NCBI GenBank assembly: GCA_025716855.1
Contig: JAIXMQ010000009.1
Location: 62,001 to 126,000, forward strand
DNA from: Pilaira anomala
Lineage: Eukaryota; Mucoromycota; Mucoromycetes; Mucorales; Mucoraceae
Reading direction: 5' to 3'
Length of the DNA: 64,000 nt
The notes under the pieces were generated by a model, which saw only the letters and a list, made by a program, of their open reading frames with translations, did no database searches and was not told the origin of the DNA. Positions 36,522-46,147 of this stretch are shown here, one piece after another. Position 1 is the first letter of the stretch, and the number at the start of each line of letters is the position of its first letter. Both the position numbers and the translations under genes were made by a program.

Positions 36522-36754
36522 CAGTGCTTACGATATTAATTGACGTATTTTTGAAACATCAAGTAACTAGCGGATTTGCTTGATCAATTGGCGATTCGTT
36601 TGTCGCTCATTTCTTTCAACATAAGATGGAAGCTATTGGTTACAAAATATTAAAAGAGAGTGAGCAGATTAAATAGTAACCACCAATTGACTACAAAAAT
36701 CTGCTTTTTAGGAGATTTTTTCAAATACGTCAATTGATACTACCGTAAGCACTG
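36522..36754. mobile_element. MITE, Tc1/mariner-like, 233 bp with TA target duplication
   Basis: The left end begins CAGTGCTTACG, and the right end is its exact inverse complement (CGTAAGCACTG). After a short gap the arms again match over AATTGACGTATTT, giving terminal inverted repeats of about 30 bp. Both ends are flanked by TA (36520-36521 and 36755-36756), the target duplication used by Tc1/mariner transposases. There is no ORF inside, so it is non-autonomous. Confidence 0.85.
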
Positions 36755-36946
36755 TAAAAAAAAAAAAAATGAAAACAAATTATATTAAAGGAAATGTGGT
36801 AAAGTAACTGAACTACTACTACATCATTTCAAATAGATTTCTATCCGTTCGTCTTCCCCTATCTCCCATAACCGAGCTCAGCAGAACGCATTTACATTTT
36901 TTTCTTCTCCTAGTAGGTAAGAGCGCTACTACAGTGCGTAACAAAC

Positions 36947-36948
<2 letters not shown>

Positions 36949-36989
<41 letters not shown>
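36949..36989. repeat. 41-nt poly-T run downstream of OYE-2
   Basis: Uninterrupted T run about 80 bp beyond the stop of the minus-strand OYE-2 gene (poly-A on its coding strand). Possibly a genomic homopolymer or the trace of a reverse-transcribed tail. Length may be imprecise. Confidence 0.7.
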
Positions 36990-36990
<1 letters not shown>

Positions 36991-37067
36991 AAATTTAAGT
37001 GGTGTTTTTTATTTACAAATACAAGTGAGAAAGAAAAAAGAAATGCAATTATTATATGAAAAAGAAA

Positions 37068-38159
37068 TTACTCTGCTTTGTAGAGAGGATAATCAAGATA
37101 ACCTTCAGCCTCATTGGTATAAAAGGTATCACGGTTATACTTGTTTAAGGGCCAGCCATTACGAAGACGTTCAACAAGATCAGGGTTAGCAATGAAGAGA
37201 CGACCAAAAGCAATCAAATTACCAGTTTGTTCAGCAACATCCATAGCCTTTTGAGTATCAAAAGTATAACCACCAGCAGAGATCATAGGGCCCTTCCAGA
37301 TGTTACGGAAAGGTTCAAGGGAATCAGGTTGTTTAGCGTATTCATCAACACAGAAATCAGCACGAGGTTCAATGAAATCAACAAAAGCCAAGTTGCTGTG
37401 CTTTTCTTGTAAAGACTTTACCAAGTGACCCCAAGTTTCATAAGGTGTATCATCCTTCATATCTTGGAACTCAGACCAAGGAGAGAATCGAATAGCTGTA
37501 CGTTCAGCACCAACGGCTTCAACAACAGCATCCACGACTTCTAAGGTAAAACGACATCTGTTCTCAATAGAACCACCATAGATATCTGTACGCTTGTTGC
37601 TAGAGGTGTTAATGAATTGATCAAGAAGGTAACCGTTGGCAGAGTGAATTTGAACACCATCAAAACCAGCTTCAATAGCATTTAAAGCAGCTTGACGGTA
37701 GTCGTTCACAATATCTTTAATTTCAGAGATCTCAAGAGCACGAGGCTTTTCTTGTGGAATACCTAAAACATTGTTACCTTCAATAGCAATATCAGAAGCT
37801 GAGACAGGTTGATCACCACCAATACAGGCAGATAAGGCAGCACGACCAATATGCCAGAGTTGAAGGAAGATAACACCTCCCCTAGCATGGACAGCATCAG
37901 TGACCTTCTTCCAACCAGCAATTTGTTCCTTGCTGTAAATACCAGGAGCACGAGGATAAGAACCAGCCTTTTGTGTGATAAATGTAGCTTCAGAAATTAA
38001 GAGACCACCTTTAGTAGCACTTTTAGAATAGTACTCAACTTGAAGATCGGTAGGTACAGCATTTTCATCGGCTCTGAAACGAGTCAAAGGAGCAAGGACA
38101 ACACGATGTTCGAGTTGGTGCTTACCAACGGTCATGGGGGAAAAAAGAGCAGCAGTCAT
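37068..38159 (-). CDS. Old yellow enzyme family flavin oxidoreductase, paralogue 2
   Basis: Single exon, 363 aa, colinear without gaps with the gene at 31390-32481. Catalytic HSANGY and the FMN-binding segments are retained. Differences cluster in surface and loop positions (for example HIGRAALSACIGG against HIGRAAMSAHIGG, GNNVLGIPQ against GVNLLGLPQ). Long blocks at the 5' end and centre are nearly identical at DNA level, including synonymous sites, while the 3' third has diverged more. The intergenic DNA between the two is unrelated, so the duplication is not a simple recent tandem. Confidence 0.93.
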   Translation of the reverse strand: MTAALFSPMTVGKHQLEHRVVLAPLTRFRADENAVPTDLQVEYYSKSATKGGLLISEATFITQKAGSYPRAPGIYSKEQIAGWKKVTDAVHARGGVIFLQLWHIGRAALSACIGGDQPVSASDIAIEGNNVLGIPQEKPRALEISEIKDIVNDYRQAALNAIEAGFDGVQIHSANGYLLDQFINTSSNKRTDIYGGSIENRCRFTLEVVDAVVEAVGAERTAIRFSPWSEFQDMKDDTPYETWGHLVKSLQEKHSNLAFVDFIEPRADFCVDEYAKQPDSLEPFRNIWKGPMISAGGYTFDTQKAMDVAEQTGNLIAFGRLFIANPDLVERLRNGWPLNKYNRDTFYTNEAEGYLDYPLYKAE

Positions 38160-40244
38160 TTTTTTTTTTAATATGGAATTTAAAAGACACAGATATCAAG
38201 ATCTTTGCTTTGACCCCTCTCTATTTATACCTTTTTTTTTTTTTTTTTTTTTTTTTAAATATCAAACGAAATGCTTTGTTTCACAGGTCAAAATGAAAGC
38301 ATTTAACTTTTTCAAGATCCGAAAATGAGAAGAAAAAAAAAAAAAAGTTATACTGGCGACTAATTCACAAGATAGCATGAGCAAAACATGGTGCTGTGAC
38401 CAGGTAGTTTACTATATCGAGAATATTTTATAAAGATCGATTCAGGTATTTTGCTGTTATATCGTATTATACAGACCGACGAAGTTAAAAAAAAAAACAA
38501 AAAATTAAAACAGAGAAAATCTATGTGTGACACTTGAGAACAGTTTTGCATGTGCTCAAGGCCTTTCTTTTGATGCTTCAGAAGTCTGAAGGGTCCGACA
38601 AAATATTAATATAGAAGAGATATCTCTTGTTGTGTAAGACTTGACTTAGTTTTTCAATTTGCGCTTTTTTTTTTCCTTTAGAATAATAGTACATATAGAT
38701 GTTAAATTACTCAATATAGGATATTATCATTGTTCTTCTTCATCTTCTTAAAAGCTGTTAACTACCGTTTTATTAAATGGATTAGTTATGTAACCTGGAA
38801 GATCCTAAATAAAATATTTGTCATGCTTATTGTAGGTTAAGCCAATTATCTTACAAAGGTTCTTTGACCACCATTTAATATATATATATATCACAGTCTA
38901 GTTTTTAATTTAGAATGATGGGCCCAGAAAGGAAACGTTGAACACAAAAATACATGAAACGAAACATTTATAATTTAATATTAAAACGATACTCACAAGC
39001 ATTGTATATGTTATAAACTTCTGGTCAGGAAGTAACTTTTTTAGCAACACACTCCAACTCGAGAATTTGGCATCGCAAAACCAAAATGTTTATTCTATAC
39101 AGTCCACCTAATTAAACTTTATTAGGCTGGCCTTTTCATCTTTTCATCCATTTAGCACCGTGATACATACGCTGGCTTTGGAAATATACACATTAAAAAC
39201 GAGTTTTCTATGACTTATGAGAACAAAACTGTAACGTTTGTTATTTAATTTTAAACCTGTTGTAATTTTCTTATCTATGATTTTCTTTTTTATTTTAGTA
39301 TCGTGGTGAATACGACAAAGGGTTAGCAAAAAAAGGTAAGTAGCCTGTAATTAATAAGCGATGAATGGAAGCTGATGTGACACGAACAAAGAATGACAGT
39401 AAGCGGTGGTTAAAGAGAGTTTGCTACTACTACTGCTACATTTTTGAGTGATAAATTAAGTGTCTTTTGAGATTGTAACAAAAAAGTATTGAAACTAATT
39501 GGTTATATGAAGAGCTTTGAATTTAACTAGTATTGTACTATTCAAAGACGCAATCCTTTTTTTTTTTTATAACCATGTTTACGAGAGCTGATCTCTTTCA
39601 AGGCTTTGCATTTATTAAGTAAAGTGAATATTCCTTTATTATTCAATAAAGTCAATATAATACTTTTTATCTTTTTCAGGATCATAAAATACCGGTGAGA
39701 GGACAGGATCGATACAGTTCGTAGTAGTAAGTTCCATTTCGCTTATCTCTTTCATTTTCTTAAAGTTGAGTAACTTGTTCAAGCTATTTTTTTTTCTTCT
39801 TCTTCTTCTTCTTCTTCTTAGATATGTCACATATAACATTATGAGCTTTATAATGATTCTTAACAGTTTAAATAAATATCAAAAACTTTTTCATCATCTT
39901 TTGAGGCTATCGCATAATTCATTTTTTAAGCTTGACCTGTTTGATGTCTTTTTGTTCATTCCCTGTTATTAACTAAATGAGTAAGTCCAATTGGTATATC
40001 TCAACCTTCTTTGACGCATTCCTGTAATATTAGTCAATCATGTATGAAGATTGTCACTATACATGAGTTAGAGCACTTGATAAGAAAATATGGTAGCACT
40101 TTCTCTCTCTCACACACACAAACAAATGTGTTGGGTTTAAAATTGTCAACTGTTTTTCCTTTTTGAGTCAATTTGACAAGGCAAATGTCAAATATTATAA
40201 TAAAATGAATGATTTTGTTATTTTTTTTATGTAGAAATAAATAA
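38160..40244. other. Intergenic, AT-rich
   Basis: 2.1 kb. Apart from the fragment at 39639-39760 no coding signal is seen. A TTC repeat lies at 39796-39820. Confidence 0.5.
39639..39760 (-). pseudogene. Fragment resembling a mucoralean repetitive protein family
   Basis: A minus-strand frame reads EISEMELTTTNCIDPVLSPVF then YDPEKD and stops at 39639. The pattern SEMEL...DP.LS..F.DPEK recalls a widely dispersed family of unknown function in Mucorales genomes; this is from memory and not verified. Only about 40 codons are left, truncated soon after the motif. Confidence 0.35.
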
Positions 40245-41410
40245 TTAATTTGCTTTTTCACTAGCAATTTTTTCCAATTGAAAAGCAGTAACTACAGTAG
40301 ACTTTTTTTTTTTTAAAAAAAAAAAAGTTAATATATATTTAAAATAAAATAAAAAAGGGTATAGATATACTTACAGATTTCTTATTCCAGCCTAAGCGAG
40401 TAATTGTATCCTTTGCAGCGCTTGCCTTTGTTAACTTTGTACCTTCTTTTGGCATTGTTAATTCGGGCAATCTTCTAATCTCTTTTCCTTGTTGAAATAA
40501 AATCAATGTTGGTAAATCAAATGATGCAGGATCTTTACTGACACCAAATTCTTCAGCCAAATTAGGGTAAACATCAATATCAATTTGACCTATGTGTATA
40601 CATGTAAATATTTTGATCCTGGCCCTTTTTTTTTTTATATAAAAGAAAACTTACCGAATTTTAATTGAGGTAAATCATATTCGATTGATAATTTTGCTAA
40701 TACAGGTTCAAAGTTAAGACAAGTAACAGACCAATTAGCATATAACATGACAATCCAATACTTTGAATCGATTTCGGGTTTCTTTGTATCCTTTTCATTC
40801 TCATCTTCTACTTCAGTAATACGAGGTCCTTTCACATCTTCTACAGGTACAGTTGTTGATTTCTTTAATTGAACTTTATCTCTAAAGGCAGCTTCATTTA
40901 ATTCAAAAATTTTGGTAGGTCCTCTATACCAAGGTTGAGGGAATACGGATGAAAGTACTATTATAAGAAGAAGAAAAAAAAAACATTTAGTTCTTGTCCC
41001 TGTTCCTTAGAAAATAAAATTATTATATTACCAATCCAACCGGCAGCGAATAAAGCAGATGACCAGAAACCAAATCGCCAATATATACTACAGAAAGAAA
41101 AGAACTTTGTATACAAGATGACGACACTACATAATTCTTCGGCTGTGGCAGCTACAAAGCATTTCCAAACAGACATGGCGAGTAAAATACAAAAAGTTCT
41201 TGGTTCAGTTTCCTAATAGCTTTTAGTTTTAAAAAATCTCGATGGATCCCATTGTGTGTGTGTGTATGTATATATATTGCTTACTTCTAAATTGAAAGAT
41301 TGACCTATAAGTTGGTTGGAACGTGTGACAATATAAGCAAGTCCATATACTAAATGAAGCACATAGTATGGATGTAATAATCTTTGTCTTAATTCACTAA
41401 ATCCAGTCAT
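40245..41410 (-). CDS. TMX2-like thioredoxin-fold membrane protein
   Basis: Five exons: 41410-41285, 41212-41032, 40957-40655, 40589-40375 and 40301-40245, giving 293 aa, very close to animal TMX2. The N-terminal half has several hydrophobic segments (LLHPYYVLHLVYGLAYIV; CILLAMSVWKCFVAATAEEL; FWSSALFAAGWIVLSSVF). The C-terminal half is a thioredoxin fold (WIVMLYANWSVTCLNFEPVLAKLS, then PTLILFQQGKEIRRLPEL). The redox site is degenerate: WSVTC in place of WCxxC, so only the second Cys remains (about residue 182). TMX2 resides in the ER or mitochondria-associated membranes, and a non-oxidoreductase role is likely. The last exon (19 codons) was placed by frame and its AG after a poly-A stretch. 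Confidence 0.85.
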
Positions 41411-42814
41411 ATTTTTTTGTGTTGAATTAGATATAACGAAAAGAAAGGTGTGGTTTTTACTTAATTTTATTTAATTCTAAAAATGGTAAAAACCCAGTCC
41501 AAAATTCGTTGCCAAGTTTTCATTTTATCTTACCACCAAGCACTTGGATCTTACATGTGATCATGAATATGTTAATTTGTTGCAAATGAAAACCGTGTAA
41601 TTAACTTCCAAAGTAATATATTCATGTTACCGCTCTACTGACCTTTTATCATCTTCATACTATACAACAATAGCAGGAAACACAAGCCCTCTTTCAATCT
41701 TTAAAAACAAACAAATATTATTTATAAATACTATTAAAATCCCGAATATCTTCCCTTCGCTCTCTTGATGTGCTTTGTGACAAATGAATAATAGATCTTT
41801 GTGTTAAATAAATGAAAAAAAAAATCATGTTATGTTTTAAGAAGACTTTTACCCAAAAACTTGGGAGGCATATTACACTTTAATATCCTGTTGTCACGTA
41901 AAAAGGAGAGATACAATCCGACGGGTGTTGTATATACTTCTGATAACATATAATGGTCCACCAGGTCTAAAAAAGCGTTTTATTTATTATAATGCTAAGG
42001 ACTTAGTTTTTTTGTATTCCCAAAATGACTAATTGTACCATGATCTTTAAATGGTAATACGTGACTTTTAATTCTATCCATTGTTTATAAATTGACATGT
42101 AAATTATGGCTTATACATTTTATTGAACAGTATGTACTATACATGTTTGCAGGTATTATTATATATGAAAGTGAAAAAAAAAGGTACGAACATTTGTTAC
42201 ACCAGCCTCTATGCATTTCTCCGCCAAAAGTAAATCCAGTAATATACAATATCATTCTTGACAATGAGAGTTTTATAGACTTCTATAGATATTATATATC
42301 ACTGAAGATTAAACACTTGTTTTGATTAAACTTAAGAATCAAGTACTAATCACCTTAATACGTTTCATAACTGTGATCAATTGAATATTATACTATTATA
42401 CCAAAAACCTATATAGCCAAACAAGTGTAACCTATTTTCTTACTTTAAAGCACGCTTAAATCCACTCAATAATAAGTATTTAATCAAGTCATCATTATTA
42501 AGCATATTAAACAAATTAAAATAAACAAATTAAACACACAAATCATAACAACAATATGAAGTCACTTTAAAAAGGTTCTCAAACAGCAAAAATAACAAGT
42601 AAAAGAAGAAAAAATGTGGCGTTTAAAGTTGAGTTTTAATTATGATAAAAAAAAAGTTTTTTTTTTGTTTAAATACGATGTAAAAATTTGAAAGACATAT
42701 GAACTTTCTTCTTTTTTTCACCTGGACTTATTTGGCCTTCACCTTATAAAACCAATTTCTACACCTTAACTTTGTTAGAAACCAAACGATAGCCGTCCCT
42801 TTGAAAAATTAAAA
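41411..42814. other. Divergent promoter region, TMX2-like gene and RPS0
   Basis: 1.4 kb without supported genes. A 77-codon open frame at 42092-42325 is AT-driven. A pyrimidine-containing leader precedes the RPS0 start. Confidence 0.5.
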
Positions 42815-43742
42815 ATGTCTCAATTTCCTACTAGTGAGTGTTATTTTTTTGTTGTCATGGTGTTTTTTTTTTTTCACAAAAAAGTATATACTCATCCTTG
42901 TCTCTCTCTCTCTTTTTTAAATAGTTTTGAACCCTACTGAAGAGGACATTCAACTCATGTTGGCTGCTCAAGTTCATATTGGTACCAAGAACGCCAATAC
43001 ACGTATGGCTACTTATATCCATAAGCGTCGTGCTGATGGTGTCAACTTGATCAACATTGGCAAAACTTGGGAAAAACTTATCTTGGCTGCTCGTATTATT
43101 GCCTCTATTGAGAACCCTCAAGATATTGTAGTTGTCTCTGCTCGTTCTTACGGTCATCGTGCCGCCTTGAAGTTCGCCAAGTATATTGGTGCTGAAGCTG
43201 TCGTGGGTCGTTTCACTCCCGGTACTTTCACCAATTACATTACTCGTTCTTTCCGTGAACCTCGTTTGGTTATCTGTACTGATCCTCGTTCTGATTTCCA
43301 AGCTATCAAGGAAGCTTCTTATGTTAACATTCCTGTTATCTCTCTTGCTGATAGTGATGCCTCTCTTCAATACGTTGATGTTGCTATTCCTACTAACAAC
43401 AAGGGTAAACACGCTATCGGTTTGATCTACTGGCTCTTGGCCCGTGCTGTCCTTCGTCTCCGTGGTACTTTGGACTACTCTACCCCTTGGGATGTCATGG
43501 TCGATATGTTCTTCTACCGTGACCCTGAGGAGATCGAAAAGGAGAATGAAGCTGCTGCCATGGCTGAAGACACTACCGGTGAATGGGGTGTTACCACTGA
43601 GGAAGTTGACTGGACCATTGAAGCTGAAGGTCCCGCTGGTATCGCTGCTAATGCCGCTGAATGGTCTGCTCAAGCTGATACTGGTGCTTCTGACTGGGCT
43701 GAAGATATTTCTACCCCCAATGTCACCTCTTCTTGGGATTAA
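42815..43742 (+). CDS. RPS0: 40S ribosomal protein uS2 (RPS0/RPSA)
   Basis: Exons 42815-42833 and 42925-43742 encode 278 aa. The short first exon (MSQFPT) and early intron are typical of fungal ribosomal protein genes. The conserved body includes [61 protein letters not shown], the [19 protein letters not shown] segment and [20 protein letters not shown]. The acidic C-terminal tail has EW/DW repeats ([27 protein letters not shown]), as in laminin-receptor-like RPSA proteins. It is needed for 18S rRNA maturation and 40S assembly. Codon use is far more C-ending than in neighbours, as expected for high expression. Confidence 0.97.
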
Positions 43743-43937
43743 ACAAATTGATATTTCATATTGGTGAGGATTTTAGGAATTTTTTCTTTCCTTTTGATGG
43801 ATAGAATTTTTTTCTCCCCTTTTAAAAAAAAAAAAAAAATTAAATAAATTTCGTTTTTTTTGTTGGAAAAAAATTTTTTTTCTCTCTCTTTTGTTTGTTA
43901 TTCTTTTTTTTTTTTTGTTATTATAATTGTTATTGAT

Positions 43938-45670
43938 ATGCCTAAAGAGTTGAGTAAAAAGATTAAAAAGAAGGAGCCTTTTGTTATTCCTCCTGTTCCT
44001 GATAAACCTCAACAATGTAAGTAGAGAGAATATTTCATATTTTTTTTTTTTTTAAATCAGTAACTGATATATAAAATTAACCTTTTTTTTTTAATTAATT
44101 AGGTCATTTTTATGTACTTCGTAAAAGAAGATATTGTGGCTTACCTGCCGGAAAAACTTCAAATTATTGTGGTGAACATTTAATAGCTCACCCAGACAAT
44201 GCAGGTGCTGATGTTCGTAAACGAATTCCTTGTCCTTTTGATAACTCACAGTAAGATATCTCTTTTTTTTTTTTAAAAAAAAAACCCCCCCCTCGACCTG
44301 TCACTCACATACATTTTTTTTTATGTATATATCAGTACTATTTTTGAAAAGGATCTCGAAGTTCATTTAAAAACACGTTGTAATGCACGTCCCAGGGAAT
44401 CGCCCGCCTGTCATTCACTTAATGTCAACTGCACCTTACCTTTATCACAAGAAGAATTAGACTTTCAAAAGAATATCTACTCACATCAAAACATGTTTGT
44501 TCAACCTTGGCTTGCACGAGTTCAGTTAAGCGAATTATCAAGAGATGAATTAGATTCAGTTATCACCAAAGTAACTTCAGCCTATGAACAACATGTCCCC
44601 ACCATTGATAAACACATTTTGACTCACCCCACAGCAGAAAAGAAAAGAAGTTCATTGAAAAATGCAAAACATTTGGATCAATTATCTTCTTTATTAGGAC
44701 ATATGGAAATCAACGGTATGTTGAAAGATAAAACAGCTTGCTTTGTAGAGTTTGGAGCTGGTAAAGGTGATTTCTCTAGTTACATCAAAAAGGCGCTTGG
44801 AGAAGTGGATGGTGAAGCTACTTATTTATTGTTGGATCGTAAGAGTGTACGTAATAAGGTGGATATGGCATTACAAGGTCAATCAGCACATAAATCAACT
44901 GTGGAACGTGTTTTGATTGATATTAAAGATTTGGATCTTTCAAATGTTGAATGTATTAAAGACAAGAATAAGAAAATGGTAGCTGTATCCAAGCATTTAT
45001 GTGGTTGCGCTACTGATATTTCCTTGGTGAGTTTAATGCACTATGTTGAGCACGAAAAAGCAAAGGGCAATAGGTAATATCCACTATTTTTAACGTACCT
45101 GTTTTACGTTTTCTAACCTTTTTTTTTTTTTTTTTTGTTATAAAAAAAAATTAGTAACCCAATCACAGGTATTATTATTGCTCTCTGTTGTCATCAACTT
45201 TGTCGTTATGAAATGTATCCCAACATGGATTATTTAAGTTCAATTGGATTATCTAAACAAGAATTTGAAAGAACGAGTAAAATGAGTAGTTGGGCTACTT
45301 GTAGTATGACAAAACCAGAAGAAGAAGGAGGAGCCGAGAAAGATCTCGAAGAGGATGAACACGAGAACCAAATAGATGAAGAAAATAATGACCAAACATC
45401 GTAAGTAGATTCAAAAAAAAAAAAAAAAAAAAAAATTAAAGTATTCTTATTCTAAAAAAAAAAACAATTGATTTTAGAAACCACTTTTCTGGACTCGATT
45501 ATCAGCAACGTGAAGAAATTGGATACAAGTGTAAACGTGTGATTGATGCAGGTCGCGTTCAATACCTTGAAAAGTATGGATTCGATGTCAAGTTAGTTTA
45601 TTATGTAGATTCTGCAACTAGTTTAGAGAATTGCGCATTAATCGCTGCACCAAAGCAAGCATTAAATTAG
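43938..45670 (+). CDS. TRM13: tRNA:m4X modification enzyme Trm13
   Basis: Five exons: 43938-44016, 44103-44250, 44336-45073, 45155-45400 and 45478-45670, giving 467 aa. Two N-terminal zinc modules are visible: a CCCH-type one (CHFYVLRKRRYCGLPAGKTS then YCGEH) and a U11-48K-like CHHC one (CPFDNSH...H...RCNA). The methyltransferase domain has an SAM loop VEFGAGKGDFS, LLDRKSVRNK, a KHLCGCATD motif and ALCCHQLCRYE. Trm13 2'-O-methylates position 4 of the acceptor stem of several tRNAs. An acidic insertion (EEEGGAEKDLEEDEHENQ) lies between the LCCHQ block and the final exon. It starts 195 bp after RPS0 on the same strand. Confidence 0.93.
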
Positions 45671-46147
45671 TTTTGGTTATTCCAGACTTTTTTGTAGATA
45701 TATTTATGCACTATAATGTAATAAAAAAAAAAAAAAAAACTTTAGATATCACTTCCCGCCGTTTTGTTTTCTATCTTTGATTAGGCATTGTTTTTCTATT
45801 TAAAAATATAAAATTATATGTATCTGCATACATAATAGAGAATAAGTTAATACGTATGCAATATTGTTAAGAAATGCTTATATGTTACGAGATAATTATT
45901 CCTTTTGTTTTTTTTTAAGAAAAAAAGAAGTTATTGTTTATTTTATTCGAGAATATACACATTGTGGTTTCATATGTATAAACATGATACTAATGCATGC
46001 TTAAAAAAGTATAGTATATGTCGTATGGAAATCATTTCCTATTTCTATATAACCTCCCTCTTCTTCTCCCTTTTTTTTTTAATCCTCTTTTTTTTTTTTT
46101 TTTTTTTTTTTCTCTTTTCTATAAAACTAAATCACATATTGCATATC
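45671..46147. other. Intergenic, TRM13 3' side and MFS promoter
   Basis: AT-rich with a T-rich leader (46070-46112) before the MFS start. No gene seen. Confidence 0.5.

Noticed and set aside
42092..42325. 77-codon frame between the TMX2-like gene and RPS0
   Set aside because: Residue mix (Y, I, F, K, N) matches AT-rich random sequence; no splice sites joining it to anything.
42855..43673. 272-codon antisense frame opposite RPS0
   Set aside because: Mirror of strongly codon-biased ribosomal protein coding DNA; the plus-strand protein is unmistakable.
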